Assembly (NCBI GenBank): GCA_023230265.1
Contig: JALNXR010000140.1
Coordinates: 1-5,853, forward strand
Length of the DNA stretch: 5,853 nt
Reading direction: 5' to 3'
From: Bacteroidales bacterium
GTDB taxonomy: Bacteria; Bacteroidota; Bacteroidia; Bacteroidales; UBA932
The number at the start of each line of letters is the position of its first letter. Within the stretch, counting starts at the first letter, position 1. This document shows positions 1 through 5,853 of this stretch, piece by piece. The position numbers were made by a program, and so were the translations under genes. The notes under the pieces were generated by a model. The model saw only the letters and a program-made list of their open reading frames with translations. It was not told where the DNA came from and did no database searches.

Positions 1-158
1 CTCTCCTGCAGCACCCGGCCGATTATGGCAGCTCCAAAGGAGGGATGATCAATATAGGCGTCCCCTGTGAATAAGATTATATCTGCAGAATCCCAGCCGA
101 GTGCGGCCATCTCTTTTGCAGATGTAGGCAGAAAATCCCTGAGTTCTCTTTTTGTCAT
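1..158 (-). CDS. YgiQ-family radical SAM protein, N-terminal fragment (runs off left edge)
   Basis: Only the first 52 codons are present; the gene continues past base 1. The start is the ATG at 158-156, whose A is also the last base of the argS stop codon (TAATG arrangement), so translational coupling to argS is likely. The visible residues contain [15 protein letters not shown], then [16 protein letters not shown] and [10 protein letters not shown]. This pattern (an FLP segment, a GW-D segment, then TGDAY-DHPSFG and IGR-L) is the characteristic N-terminus of the YgiQ (UPF0313) family, which carries a radical SAM domain downstream. The CxxxCxxC iron-sulfur cluster motif lies outside the window, so catalytic competence cannot be judged. 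The biochemical role of the family is not firmly established as far as I know, so none is assigned. The family call is by recognition of the N-terminal signature only. Confidence 0.85.
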   Translation of the reverse strand, partial: MTKRELRDFLPTSAKEMAALGWDSADIILFTGDAYIDHPSFGAAIIGRVLQE

Positions 159-1936
159 TACATTCTCTCGGGAAGCTTAATCCCCAGAATATCCATTGCA
201 TTAGCAAGGACGACAGCAATTGTATTTATTAGAATCAGTCTCATGGAGCGTACAGAAATGTCGGTCTCCCTGATAATACTATATTCATGATAATATTGAT
301 TGAACTCCCTGGCCAGTTCAAAGGCATAATTTGCAATCAGGGCAGGAGAGTGATCCTTTCCAGCTTCTGCGATCTTTTCTGGAAATATATTCAAAAGTTT
401 AATAATCTGTATCTCCTTCTCGTTCAAGATTACAGAATCTATTGTTTCCCCTTTTTCCAGATCCCCGGATTTTCTGATTATTGATCTGATTCTTGCATGA
501 GTGTACTGAATAAACGGGCCTGTATTGCCGTTAAAATCTATGGATTCGTTGGGATCAAAGAGCATTGTTTTCTTAGGATCAACCTTTAGAATAAAATATT
601 TTAATGCACCGAGGCCCAGCATCTCAAAAAGTTCCTCTTTTTCAGATTCGGCCATATTCTCCAGTTTGCCAAGCTCCAGCGAGGTTTCTCTTGCAGTTGA
701 TATCATAGTCTCAATAAGATCATCAGCATCCACCACAGTACCTTCCCTGGATTTCATCTTCCCCTCCGGGAGTTCAACCATTCCGTAGGAAAGGTGGTAT
801 ATTGAGTCCGACCATTCGTACCCAAGCTTTTTCAAAATCAGTTTAAGTACCTGAAAATGATAATTCTGCTCATTTCCTACAACATATATATGTTCATCCA
901 GTTTGTATTCACTGAATCTCTGATGAGCAGTGCCCAAATCCTGTGTCATATATACTGATGTACCGTCGCTTCTCAGTAGCAGTTTTTCGTCAAGCCCCTC
1001 AGAAGTGAGATCACACCAAACGGAACCATCATCTTTTCTAAAAAAGACTCCCCTCTCAAGCCCCTCCTTTACTAATTCTTTTCCAAGGAGATAGGTTTTA
1101 GATTCATAATATGTTTTATCAAAGGCAACTCCTAGAGATTTGTATGTCTGGTCAAATCCTTCGTATACCCAGGAGTTCATTTTTTTCCAAAGCTCAACAA
1201 CCTCATTTTTACCCTGCTCCCATTCCACCAACATCTGCTGAGCCTCCTTCAATACAGGCGCCTCCTTTTCTGCCTCTTCCTGTGAATACCCTGATAATTT
1301 TAGTTCTTCTACCTCTTTTTTGTAAATACGGTTAAAGTCCACATAATAGTCTCCTACAAAATGATCTCCTTTGACACCCCTGATCTGAGGAGTCTCACCC
1401 CCGGCATTCTTCAGCCAGGCCAGCATTGATTTGCATATGTGAATGCCCCTGTCATTAACAAGGTTGACCTTAATCACCCTGTGACCATTAGCCTCAAGCA
1501 ATCTGGAGATTGACCAGCCTAGCAGATTGTTTCTTATATGTCCGAGATGGAGTGGTTTGTTTGTATTGGGAGAAGAGAACTCTACCATAACGGTTTTACC
1601 GGTGGATTGTCCATAACCCCATTTATGAGAAGTACTTATTATTGAAAGAGTCTTAAGCCAGTAAGCCGGTGTGAATTTTAAATTCAGAAATCCTTTTACA
1701 ACATTGAATTTCTCTATTTCGGGAGTATTCTTTTTGATGTATTCTCCGAGTTCCTGACCAGTCTGCTCAGGATTCCTGCCGGATATCTTTAGTAGCGGAA
1801 ATATTACTGCTGTGATGTCTCCTTCAAATTCTCTCCTTGTTACCTGAGTCTGGAGAATTTTATCATCAGGTACAGTTTTATAGAGGTCTTTAACAGCCTC
1901 TTTCATCTTCTGTTCAATAAATTTTTCTGGATTCAT
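158..1936 (-). CDS. argS: Arginyl-tRNA synthetase (ArgRS), class I
   Basis: Cytoplasmic enzyme that attaches arginine to tRNA-Arg using ATP; essential for translation. The 592-residue length is normal for the family. Domains in order: an N-terminal tRNA-recognition (Add1-type) domain at about 5-90; the Rossmann catalytic core with the HIGH-type motif HLGH at 130-133, inside a [16 protein letters not shown] context typical of ArgRS; the KMSKS-loop equivalent KMKSREGT at 393-400; and a helical DALR anticodon-binding domain from about 473 to the end, opening with [13 protein letters not shown]. The loop lacks the canonical KMSKS spelling but keeps the basic residues, as is usual in ArgRS. The ATG at 1936-1934 is supported by an AGGAG ribosome binding site five bases upstream. 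A TAnnTTTG -7 box lies about 40 bases before the start, and ygiQ follows with a one-base overlap. No truncation or frameshift is visible. Confidence 0.97.
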   Translation of the reverse strand: MNPEKFIEQKMKEAVKDLYKTVPDDKILQTQVTRREFEGDITAVIFPLLKISGRNPEQTGQELGEYIKKNTPEIEKFNVVKGFLNLKFTPAYWLKTLSIISTSHKWGYGQSTGKTVMVEFSSPNTNKPLHLGHIRNNLLGWSISRLLEANGHRVIKVNLVNDRGIHICKSMLAWLKNAGGETPQIRGVKGDHFVGDYYVDFNRIYKKEVEELKLSGYSQEEAEKEAPVLKEAQQMLVEWEQGKNEVVELWKKMNSWVYEGFDQTYKSLGVAFDKTYYESKTYLLGKELVKEGLERGVFFRKDDGSVWCDLTSEGLDEKLLLRSDGTSVYMTQDLGTAHQRFSEYKLDEHIYVVGNEQNYHFQVLKLILKKLGYEWSDSIYHLSYGMVELPEGKMKSREGTVVDADDLIETMISTARETSLELGKLENMAESEKEELFEMLGLGALKYFILKVDPKKTMLFDPNESIDFNGNTGPFIQYTHARIRSIIRKSGDLEKGETIDSVILNEKEIQIIKLLNIFPEKIAEAGKDHSPALIANYAFELAREFNQYYHEYSIIRETDISVRSMRLILINTIAVVLANAMDILGIKLPERM

Positions 1937-1939
1937 CTA

Positions 1940-1949
1940 CTCTCCTTTT
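1940..1949 (-). promoter_or_regulatory. Strong Shine-Dalgarno site of argS
   Basis: Read on the minus strand the bases are AAAAGGAGAG, with AGGAG at 1946-1942 and five bases before the ATG at 1936. This fixes the argS start. It stands out because rpoD and dcp in the same window have only A/T-rich leaders with no such site. Confidence 0.75.
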
Positions 1950-1976
1950 AGGAATAATTGTACTGAAACTTTTGCG

Positions 1977-1984
1977 CAAAGATA
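1977..1984 (-). promoter_or_regulatory. Putative argS promoter, -7 box TATCTTTG
   Basis: The minus-strand octamer TATCTTTG matches the Bacteroidota -7 consensus TAnnTTTG exactly. It lies about 40 bases before the argS start and directly after the dcp terminator, so argS can be transcribed independently of the upstream unit. No clear TTTG -33 box is seen at the expected 19-21 base spacing; that position is occupied by the T-rich end of the terminator (about 1996-2008). The start of transcription is inferred at about 1970-1974, giving a leader of roughly 35 bases. Confidence 0.6.
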
Positions 1985-1995
1985 ACATTTAGTTG

Positions 1996-2065
1996 CATAA
2001 AAAAAGAGAACCCCGGGCTCAGGTTGACCCTAATAAGGGACAAACTGCCAAACGGGGTTCTCTTT
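1996..2065 (-). terminator. Intrinsic terminator after the rpoD-dcp unit
   Basis: The arms 2003-2015 and 2053-2065 are perfect inverted repeats of 13 bp (AAAGAGAACCCCG and its complement), with a GC-rich core and a 37-base loop. On the minus strand the stem is followed at once by seven T residues (2002-1996), the expected layout for Rho-independent termination. It starts 18 bases after the dcp stop codon. The loop is partly self-complementary: CCCT (2028-2031) pairs with AGGG (2036-2039) around a four-base loop, and TTG/CAA and CAG/CTG blocks extend this, each separated by a mismatch. On the plus strand the stem is followed only by a weak T-rich stretch, so function in that direction is doubtful and no plus-strand gene needs it. 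Confidence 0.92.
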
Positions 2066-2083
2066 ATTGGTTATTATAATTTA

Positions 2084-4192
2084 TCAGTTCAGACCTCTGT
2101 TCTTTAAAAGAGCATCAATCCCCGGCTCTTTACCTCTAAAATTTACATAGAGTTTCATCGCCTCATCCTGCCCTGCTCTGGCCAGAACCTCATTCCGGAA
2201 TTTTGCAGCCACATCTTTGTTAAAAATATCCCCTGTCTCCACAAATGCCTGGTAAGCGTCGCTGTCCAAAACTTCTGCCCAGATATATGAATAGTATCCC
2301 GCAGTGTATCCACCTGTAAATATATGATTGAAATATGTGCTTCTGTATCTGGGTGGTATCTGAGGTAGCAGCCCTCTCTTATCAAGAGCCTGCTTTTCAA
2401 ACGACAGAATATCAAATCCGGCAGGTATCTCCTTAAGTGTGTGATAGTCCATATCCAGCAGAGATGCTGCGAGATATTCAGTAGTTGCAAAACCCTGACC
2501 ATACTTTCCGGAGTTAACTATTTTATCTATCAATTCCTGAGGTATATCCTCTCCGGTCTGGTAATGTTTCGCATAAACCTTAAGAACCTGAGGTTCGAAC
2601 ACCCAGTGTTCCATAATCTGTGAAGGAAGTTCCACAAAATCTCTTGTCATTCCTCCCACCCCGTAATAATGTACGTTTTTAAGAAGGCTTGCAAGAGCGT
2701 GTCCAAACTCGTGAAACATTGTCTCAGTCTCATCCAGGCTCAACAAAGCAGGATCATTGCCGACTGGTCTGGTAAAGTTACCCACGATAGATACAAGCGG
2801 AGCCACTCTTTGTCCATCCCTGTATGTCTGCGAACGGTAACCTGTACACCAGGCACCCCCTCTTTTTGCTCCCGGTCTTGCAAACATATCCATAAAGAGA
2901 ATACCAAGATGTGTCCCGTCAGCCTCTTTACACTCAAATGCTACGGCTTCCGGATGAGGAAGGGGAACATTCTCCATCAGGGTGAATGATATCCCGTACA
3001 ATTGGTTAGCCACATAGAATATCCCCTCTCTGACATTCTCAAGTTTAAAATAAGGTCTAAGCTGGCTATCGGTAAGGTTAAATTTCTTTGAAAGAGATTT
3101 CTCAAAATAATATCTCCAGTCCCAGGCTTCCAGAACATCTTTAAGCCCCTCTTCTGCTGCTATGCTTTTCATATCTTCCAGTTCTCTCACTGCAGAGACA
3201 ATAGCTGGTTTCCAGAGTCTGTCGAGCAGATTGTATACAGCGTCAGGTCTCTTTGCCATTCTCTCCTCAAGCTGATAATCCGCAAAGGTTTCAAAACCAA
3301 GCATCTTTGCCTTTTGAGTTTTGAGATCCAGGAGTTTTTTAATAATCTCCTTGTTGTCAGACTCGTTGTTATTATTGCCCCTGTTAAGGTATGCCAGAAG
3401 AATCGTCTTCCTGAGTTCCCTGTTGTCTGCCTGTTGCAAAAAAGGCATAACACTGGGATTATCCAGGCCGAACACCCATTTGCCTTTTGTGGCAGAATCA
3501 GAAGCAGCTCTCTCAGAAGCAGCATTAATCATAGCTTCTGAGAGGCCGGAAAGATCTTCCTGATTATCAATAATAAGCTTGAAATCTGCTGTTTCTGTAA
3601 CTAAATTCTGACCGAATGCAAGATGTAAATCTGATATCTGCCCGTTAATCTTCTTTAGTTCCTCCTTTTTATCATCAGGCAGATTAGCACCGGATCTCTC
3701 AAAGCCTTTGTACATCTCAGTCAAAAGCCTCATCTGTTCTGCATCCAGACCAAGAGAGTCCCTTTTATCGTATACACTCTTAATCCTCAGAAAAAGTCCC
3801 GGATTCAGGCTTATCTCATTGTAATGTTTACTTGTAAGAGGAGAGAGTTCTTTGGCCAGTGCCATTACCTCTTTATTTGAGTTTACACTGTTGAGACTTG
3901 AAAAAACCGGGGAAATTTTATCCAACAGAGAACCTGATATATCGTATGCAACAATAGTGTTTTCAAAAGTAGGATCCTGGGGATTGTTAACTATTGAATC
4001 TATCTCTGCTTTGTGGATTTCCATAGCCTTGAGATATGCAGGCATATAGTGTTCCAGCTTTATATCCTCAAAAGGAGGAATTCCATATGGAGTTTCCCAC
4101 TCAGCCAAAAGCGGATTTGAAGCTTCGTTCTTTTGCTGGCAAGATACAGTTACAGCTCCTGCTGCGATTAAAAGTAAGAGTAATTTTTTCAT
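2084..4192 (-). CDS. dcp: M3-family zinc metallopeptidase, Dcp-like peptidyl-dipeptidase, predicted lipoprotein
   Basis: Breaks down short peptides; Dcp-type members of family M3 release C-terminal dipeptides. The 702 residues fit Dcp/oligopeptidase A proteins plus a signal peptide. MKKLLLLLIAAGAVTVSC (1-18) is a Lys-Lys start, hydrophobic core and probable lipobox ending at Cys18, so the protein is expected to be lipid-anchored in the envelope rather than cytosolic. The helical N-terminal half (about 30-270) leads into the M3 catalytic domain with zinc motif HEFGH at 494-498; E495 is the general base and the third ligand is E521 in DFVELPSQ. The substrate-binding segment FNHIFTGGYTAGYYSYIWAE (621-640) has the His and Tyr pattern of Dcp. 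The gene begins 19 bases after rpoD with no Shine-Dalgarno or promoter seen, so it is probably co-transcribed with it, and ends before a strong terminator. Dcp versus another M3 specificity is inferred from motif wording. Confidence 0.93.
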   Translation of the reverse strand: MKKLLLLLIAAGAVTVSCQQKNEASNPLLAEWETPYGIPPFEDIKLEHYMPAYLKAMEIHKAEIDSIVNNPQDPTFENTIVAYDISGSLLDKISPVFSSLNSVNSNKEVMALAKELSPLTSKHYNEISLNPGLFLRIKSVYDKRDSLGLDAEQMRLLTEMYKGFERSGANLPDDKKEELKKINGQISDLHLAFGQNLVTETADFKLIIDNQEDLSGLSEAMINAASERAASDSATKGKWVFGLDNPSVMPFLQQADNRELRKTILLAYLNRGNNNNESDNKEIIKKLLDLKTQKAKMLGFETFADYQLEERMAKRPDAVYNLLDRLWKPAIVSAVRELEDMKSIAAEEGLKDVLEAWDWRYYFEKSLSKKFNLTDSQLRPYFKLENVREGIFYVANQLYGISFTLMENVPLPHPEAVAFECKEADGTHLGILFMDMFARPGAKRGGAWCTGYRSQTYRDGQRVAPLVSIVGNFTRPVGNDPALLSLDETETMFHEFGHALASLLKNVHYYGVGGMTRDFVELPSQIMEHWVFEPQVLKVYAKHYQTGEDIPQELIDKIVNSGKYGQGFATTEYLAASLLDMDYHTLKEIPAGFDILSFEKQALDKRGLLPQIPPRYRSTYFNHIFTGGYTAGYYSYIWAEVLDSDAYQAFVETGDIFNKDVAAKFRNEVLARAGQDEAMKLYVNFRGKEPGIDALLKNRGLN

Positions 4193-4211
4193 AATTTATA
4201 CTGTTTGAATT

Positions 4212-5072
4212 TTATCCCAGATAGGATTTTAGCAATTTGCTTCTGGCACTGTGTCTCAGTCTTCTTATCGCTTTTTCTTTTATCTGCCTCACCCTCTCCC
4301 TGGTCAGTCCGAAATACTCCCCTATCTCCTCCAGGGTCATTTCGCTTGTACCTATTCCAAAGAAATATTTTACAATGTCTCTCTCCCTTTCGGTAAGTGT
4401 GGAGAGTGCCCTCTCAATCTCTTTGTTTAGTGACTCGTTTACCAGTCCTCTGTCTGCATTCGGAGAATCGTTATTTACAAGCACATCCAGCAGATTGTTA
4501 TCTTCTCCGTCCACAAAGGGTGCATCCACAGAGACATGTCTTCCGGAAACCCTGAGAGTGTCGGCAATTTTATCTCTGGGGATATCCAGTATCTCCGCAA
4601 GCTCTTCCGGAGAGGGCATTCTTTCGTGCTCCTGTTCAAATTTGGAGAGTGCTTTATTTATCTTGTTAAGTGAGCCAACCTGATTAAGTGGCAATCTTAC
4701 TATTCTGGACTGTTCAGCAAGTGCCTGAAGAATGGATTGCCTTATCCACCAAACCGCATAGGAGATAAATTTAAATCCTCTTGTCTCATCGAATTTTTCA
4801 GCTGCCTTTATAAGTCCGAGATTCCCCTCATTTATGAGATCTGGCAGACTTAGACCCTGATTCTGATACTGCTTTGCAACAGAAACCACAAATCTAAGAT
4901 TAGCCCTGGTAAGTTTTTCCAGGGCTTGTTGATCTCCTTTTCTTATCCTCTGTGCTAATTCGACCTCATCCTCAACAGTGATAAGTTCCTCTCTTCCAAT
5001 TTCCTGTAAATATTTGTCCAGAGAAGCACTTTCTCTGTTAGTGATTGATTTGGTGATTTTTAGTTGTCTCAT
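4212..5072 (-). CDS. rpoD: Primary (housekeeping) RNA polymerase sigma factor, RpoD/SigA
   Basis: Sigma-70 family subunit that directs RNA polymerase to most promoters. At 286 residues it has the compact Bacteroidota form: there is no region 1.1, and region 1.2 begins near residue 16 ([16 protein letters not shown]). Region 2 covers about 50-120, with the core-binding helix [18 protein letters not shown] (78-95) and the -10 recognition/melting segment [15 protein letters not shown] (100-114). Region 3 lies at about 129-205. Region 4 lies at about 220-275, with its helix-turn-helix in [20 protein letters not shown] (246-265), which reads the -33 element. The ATG at 5072-5070 has no Shine-Dalgarno, only an A/T-rich leader, which is normal in this phylum. 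A well-matched promoter of the type this protein recognises lies just upstream, suggesting autoregulation. htrA lies 50 bases upstream and dcp 19 bases downstream on the same strand. The NxxL-rich complete domain set makes an ECF or other alternative sigma factor unlikely. Confidence 0.97.
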   Translation of the reverse strand: MRQLKITKSITNRESASLDKYLQEIGREELITVEDEVELAQRIRKGDQQALEKLTRANLRFVVSVAKQYQNQGLSLPDLINEGNLGLIKAAEKFDETRGFKFISYAVWWIRQSILQALAEQSRIVRLPLNQVGSLNKINKALSKFEQEHERMPSPEELAEILDIPRDKIADTLRVSGRHVSVDAPFVDGEDNNLLDVLVNNDSPNADRGLVNESLNKEIERALSTLTERERDIVKYFFGIGTSEMTLEEIGEYFGLTRERVRQIKEKAIRRLRHSARSKLLKSYLG

Positions 5073-5089
5073 GAAAAAATAATAACTCG

Positions 5090-5120
5090 CAAATTTAATA
5101 CAATTTAATGAAGGGACAAA
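5090..5120 (-). promoter_or_regulatory. rpoD promoter: TTTG - 19 bp - TAAATTTG
   Basis: On the minus strand a TTTG -33 box (5120-5117) is followed after exactly 19 bases by TAAATTTG (5097-5090), a full match to the Bacteroidota consensus TAnnTTTG. The -33 box begins two bases after the htrA stop codon (5125-5123). Transcription is inferred to start near 5084-5087, giving a leader of only about 12-15 bases before the rpoD ATG. The gap has no terminator hairpin, so read-through from htrA may add to rpoD expression. Confidence 0.8.
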
Positions 5121-5122
5121 AA

Positions 5123-5853
5123 TCAGAGCCCTATACCGTAATATACTATACGGCGATCCGGGTTCTGGCCTTCAATAAGAAGGGACCTTCTGCTCCTCTC
5201 TATGATATTTAGAATGTCAGCCGGTTCCTTCACCGGATACTGGTTTACATGTGTAATTACAAAACCGGGTTTGATCCCTGCACTTCTGAATTTGCCTTCG
5301 TCTACACTAACGACCTCCACACCTTGTTTGAGATCGTGCTTTTTAAGAGTCTCGTCAGATGCTTTTCTTATCCAGGCTCCAAACAGGTTTATCTGCTCAC
5401 CATCAGGTGATTTAAGCTCTGATAAACCGGGCAGTCTTTTATCCAGAACCACAGGTATCACCTTCTCTTTTCCCTCCCTTACAATTCCAACATTAATCTT
5501 CTCTCCGGGACGGAATTTGTTAATCTGTTCCTGTACAGCCGGGGTAGAATTAACCTTGTTTCCGTTTATAGAAACCAGAATGTCAGAAGCTTTTATTCCC
5601 GCCTTTTCAGCTGAACCTCCCTTTGACACCTCAGCAATATAAACACCTTTAGTATCAGTCAGGTTTTTCTCCTGTGCAAGTTTACTGTCTATGTCATTCA
5701 TTGTGATACCCAGTAATGCTCTCTGTACAGTGCCATAATCAATTATGTCCTCGACGACCTTCTTTGCAATGGATGATGGAACAGCAAAAGAGTAGCCTGT
5801 AAAACTACCTGTTCTTGAAGCTATTGCAGTGTTAATCCCCACAAGTTCTCCTC
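5123..5853 (-). CDS. HtrA/DegP-type periplasmic serine protease, C-terminal part (runs off right edge)
   Basis: Envelope quality-control protease/chaperone that degrades misfolded proteins. The frame is open to the right edge, so the GTG at 5842 is an internal Val codon, not a start; 242 residues are visible. The fragment opens with [12 protein letters not shown], the strand that in DegP/DegQ follows the catalytic GNSGG by a few residues, then [11 protein letters not shown], the end of the trypsin-like domain. The catalytic His, Asp and Ser are therefore outside the window. PDZ1 covers about residues 45-138 of the fragment, with RALLGI as its peptide-binding strand and [22 protein letters not shown]2 covers about 150-235 and is more divergent but keeps [18 protein letters not shown]. 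The protein ends in YYGIGL, and stop TGA lies at 5125-5123. The two-PDZ architecture is that of DegP/DegQ; which of these it matches functionally cannot be told from this part. rpoD follows 50 bases downstream. Confidence 0.93.
   Translation of the reverse strand, partial: GELVGINTAIASRTGSFTGYSFAVPSSIAKKVVEDIIDYGTVQRALLGITMNDIDSKLAQEKNLTDTKGVYIAEVSKGGSAEKAGIKASDILVSINGNKVNSTPAVQEQINKFRPGEKINVGIVREGKEKVIPVVLDKRLPGLSELKSPDGEQINLFGAWIRKASDETLKKHDLKQGVEVVSVDEGKFRSAGIKPGFVITHVNQYPVKEPADILNIIERSRRSLLIEGQNPDRRIVYYGIGL

Noticed and set aside
2155..2502. Minus-strand frame of 115 codons within dcp in another phase
   Set aside because: The dcp frame here encodes the conserved substrate-binding segment and is unbroken, so the second frame is incidental.
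3366..3380. Short run of Asn codons in dcp (NNNN near residue 273)
   Set aside because: Four Asn in a row with mixed AAT/AAC codons fits a loop of the M3 family and is not an expanding repeat.
4237..4683. 148-residue plus-strand reading frame opposite rpoD
   Set aside because: It is the antisense of a clear rpoD coding region, is dominated by Ser and Leu from reverse-strand codon bias, and matches no family I recognise.
5073..5122. Possible terminator between htrA and rpoD
   Set aside because: No inverted repeat of useful length was found in these 50 bases; the T-rich stretch alone is explained by the promoter and leader.
5202..5642. 146-residue plus-strand reading frame opposite the HtrA gene
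   Set aside because: It lies wholly antisense to the conserved PDZ domains, has a Ser/Thr/Pro-rich composition typical of a shadow frame, and has no supporting start signals.
5840..5842. GTG as the start of a 239-residue PDZ protein
   Set aside because: The frame stays open upstream to the window edge and reads [10 protein letters not shown], an internal HtrA motif, so this Val codon is inside a larger gene.

Overview
The window looks like ordinary core chromosome of a member of the Bacteroidota, most likely Bacteroidales. Three things point there: a primary sigma factor of only 286 residues without region 1.1; promoter elements of the TTTG / TAnnTTTG type recognised by that sigma factor; and two genes with no visible Shine-Dalgarno sequence. 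Base composition is moderately AT-rich throughout, with no abrupt change that would suggest transferred DNA. All recognised genes lie on the minus strand, so the region reads from high to low coordinates.

In transcription order it holds: (1) the C-terminal part of an HtrA/DegP-type periplasmic serine protease (two PDZ domains; the protease active site lies beyond the right edge); (2) rpoD/sigA, the primary sigma factor, behind its own near-perfect Bacteroidota promoter; (3) a complete Dcp-like M3 zinc peptidase with a lipoprotein signal, 19 bases after rpoD and with no promoter seen between them; (4) a strong intrinsic terminator with a 13 bp perfect stem, a partly self-complementary loop and a T7 tract; (5) argS, arginyl-tRNA synthetase, with its own -7 box just after the terminator and a good ribosome binding site; (6) the first 52 codons of a YgiQ-type radical SAM protein, whose start overlaps the argS stop codon by one base and which runs off the left edge.

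There are thus probably two transcription units: htrA-(rpoD-dcp), where rpoD has its own promoter and could also receive read-through from htrA, and argS-ygiQ. The first joins the housekeeping sigma factor to two envelope proteolysis functions (HtrA quality control and M3 oligopeptide breakdown). The second couples a tRNA synthetase to a radical SAM enzyme. No RNA gene, mobile element, CRISPR array or prophage was seen, and no gap between genes exceeds 150 bases. I found no undescribed system. The points worth a second look are regulatory: the autoregulatory-looking rpoD promoter, the compact terminator-promoter junction between dcp and argS, and a palindrome at the likely argS transcription start.
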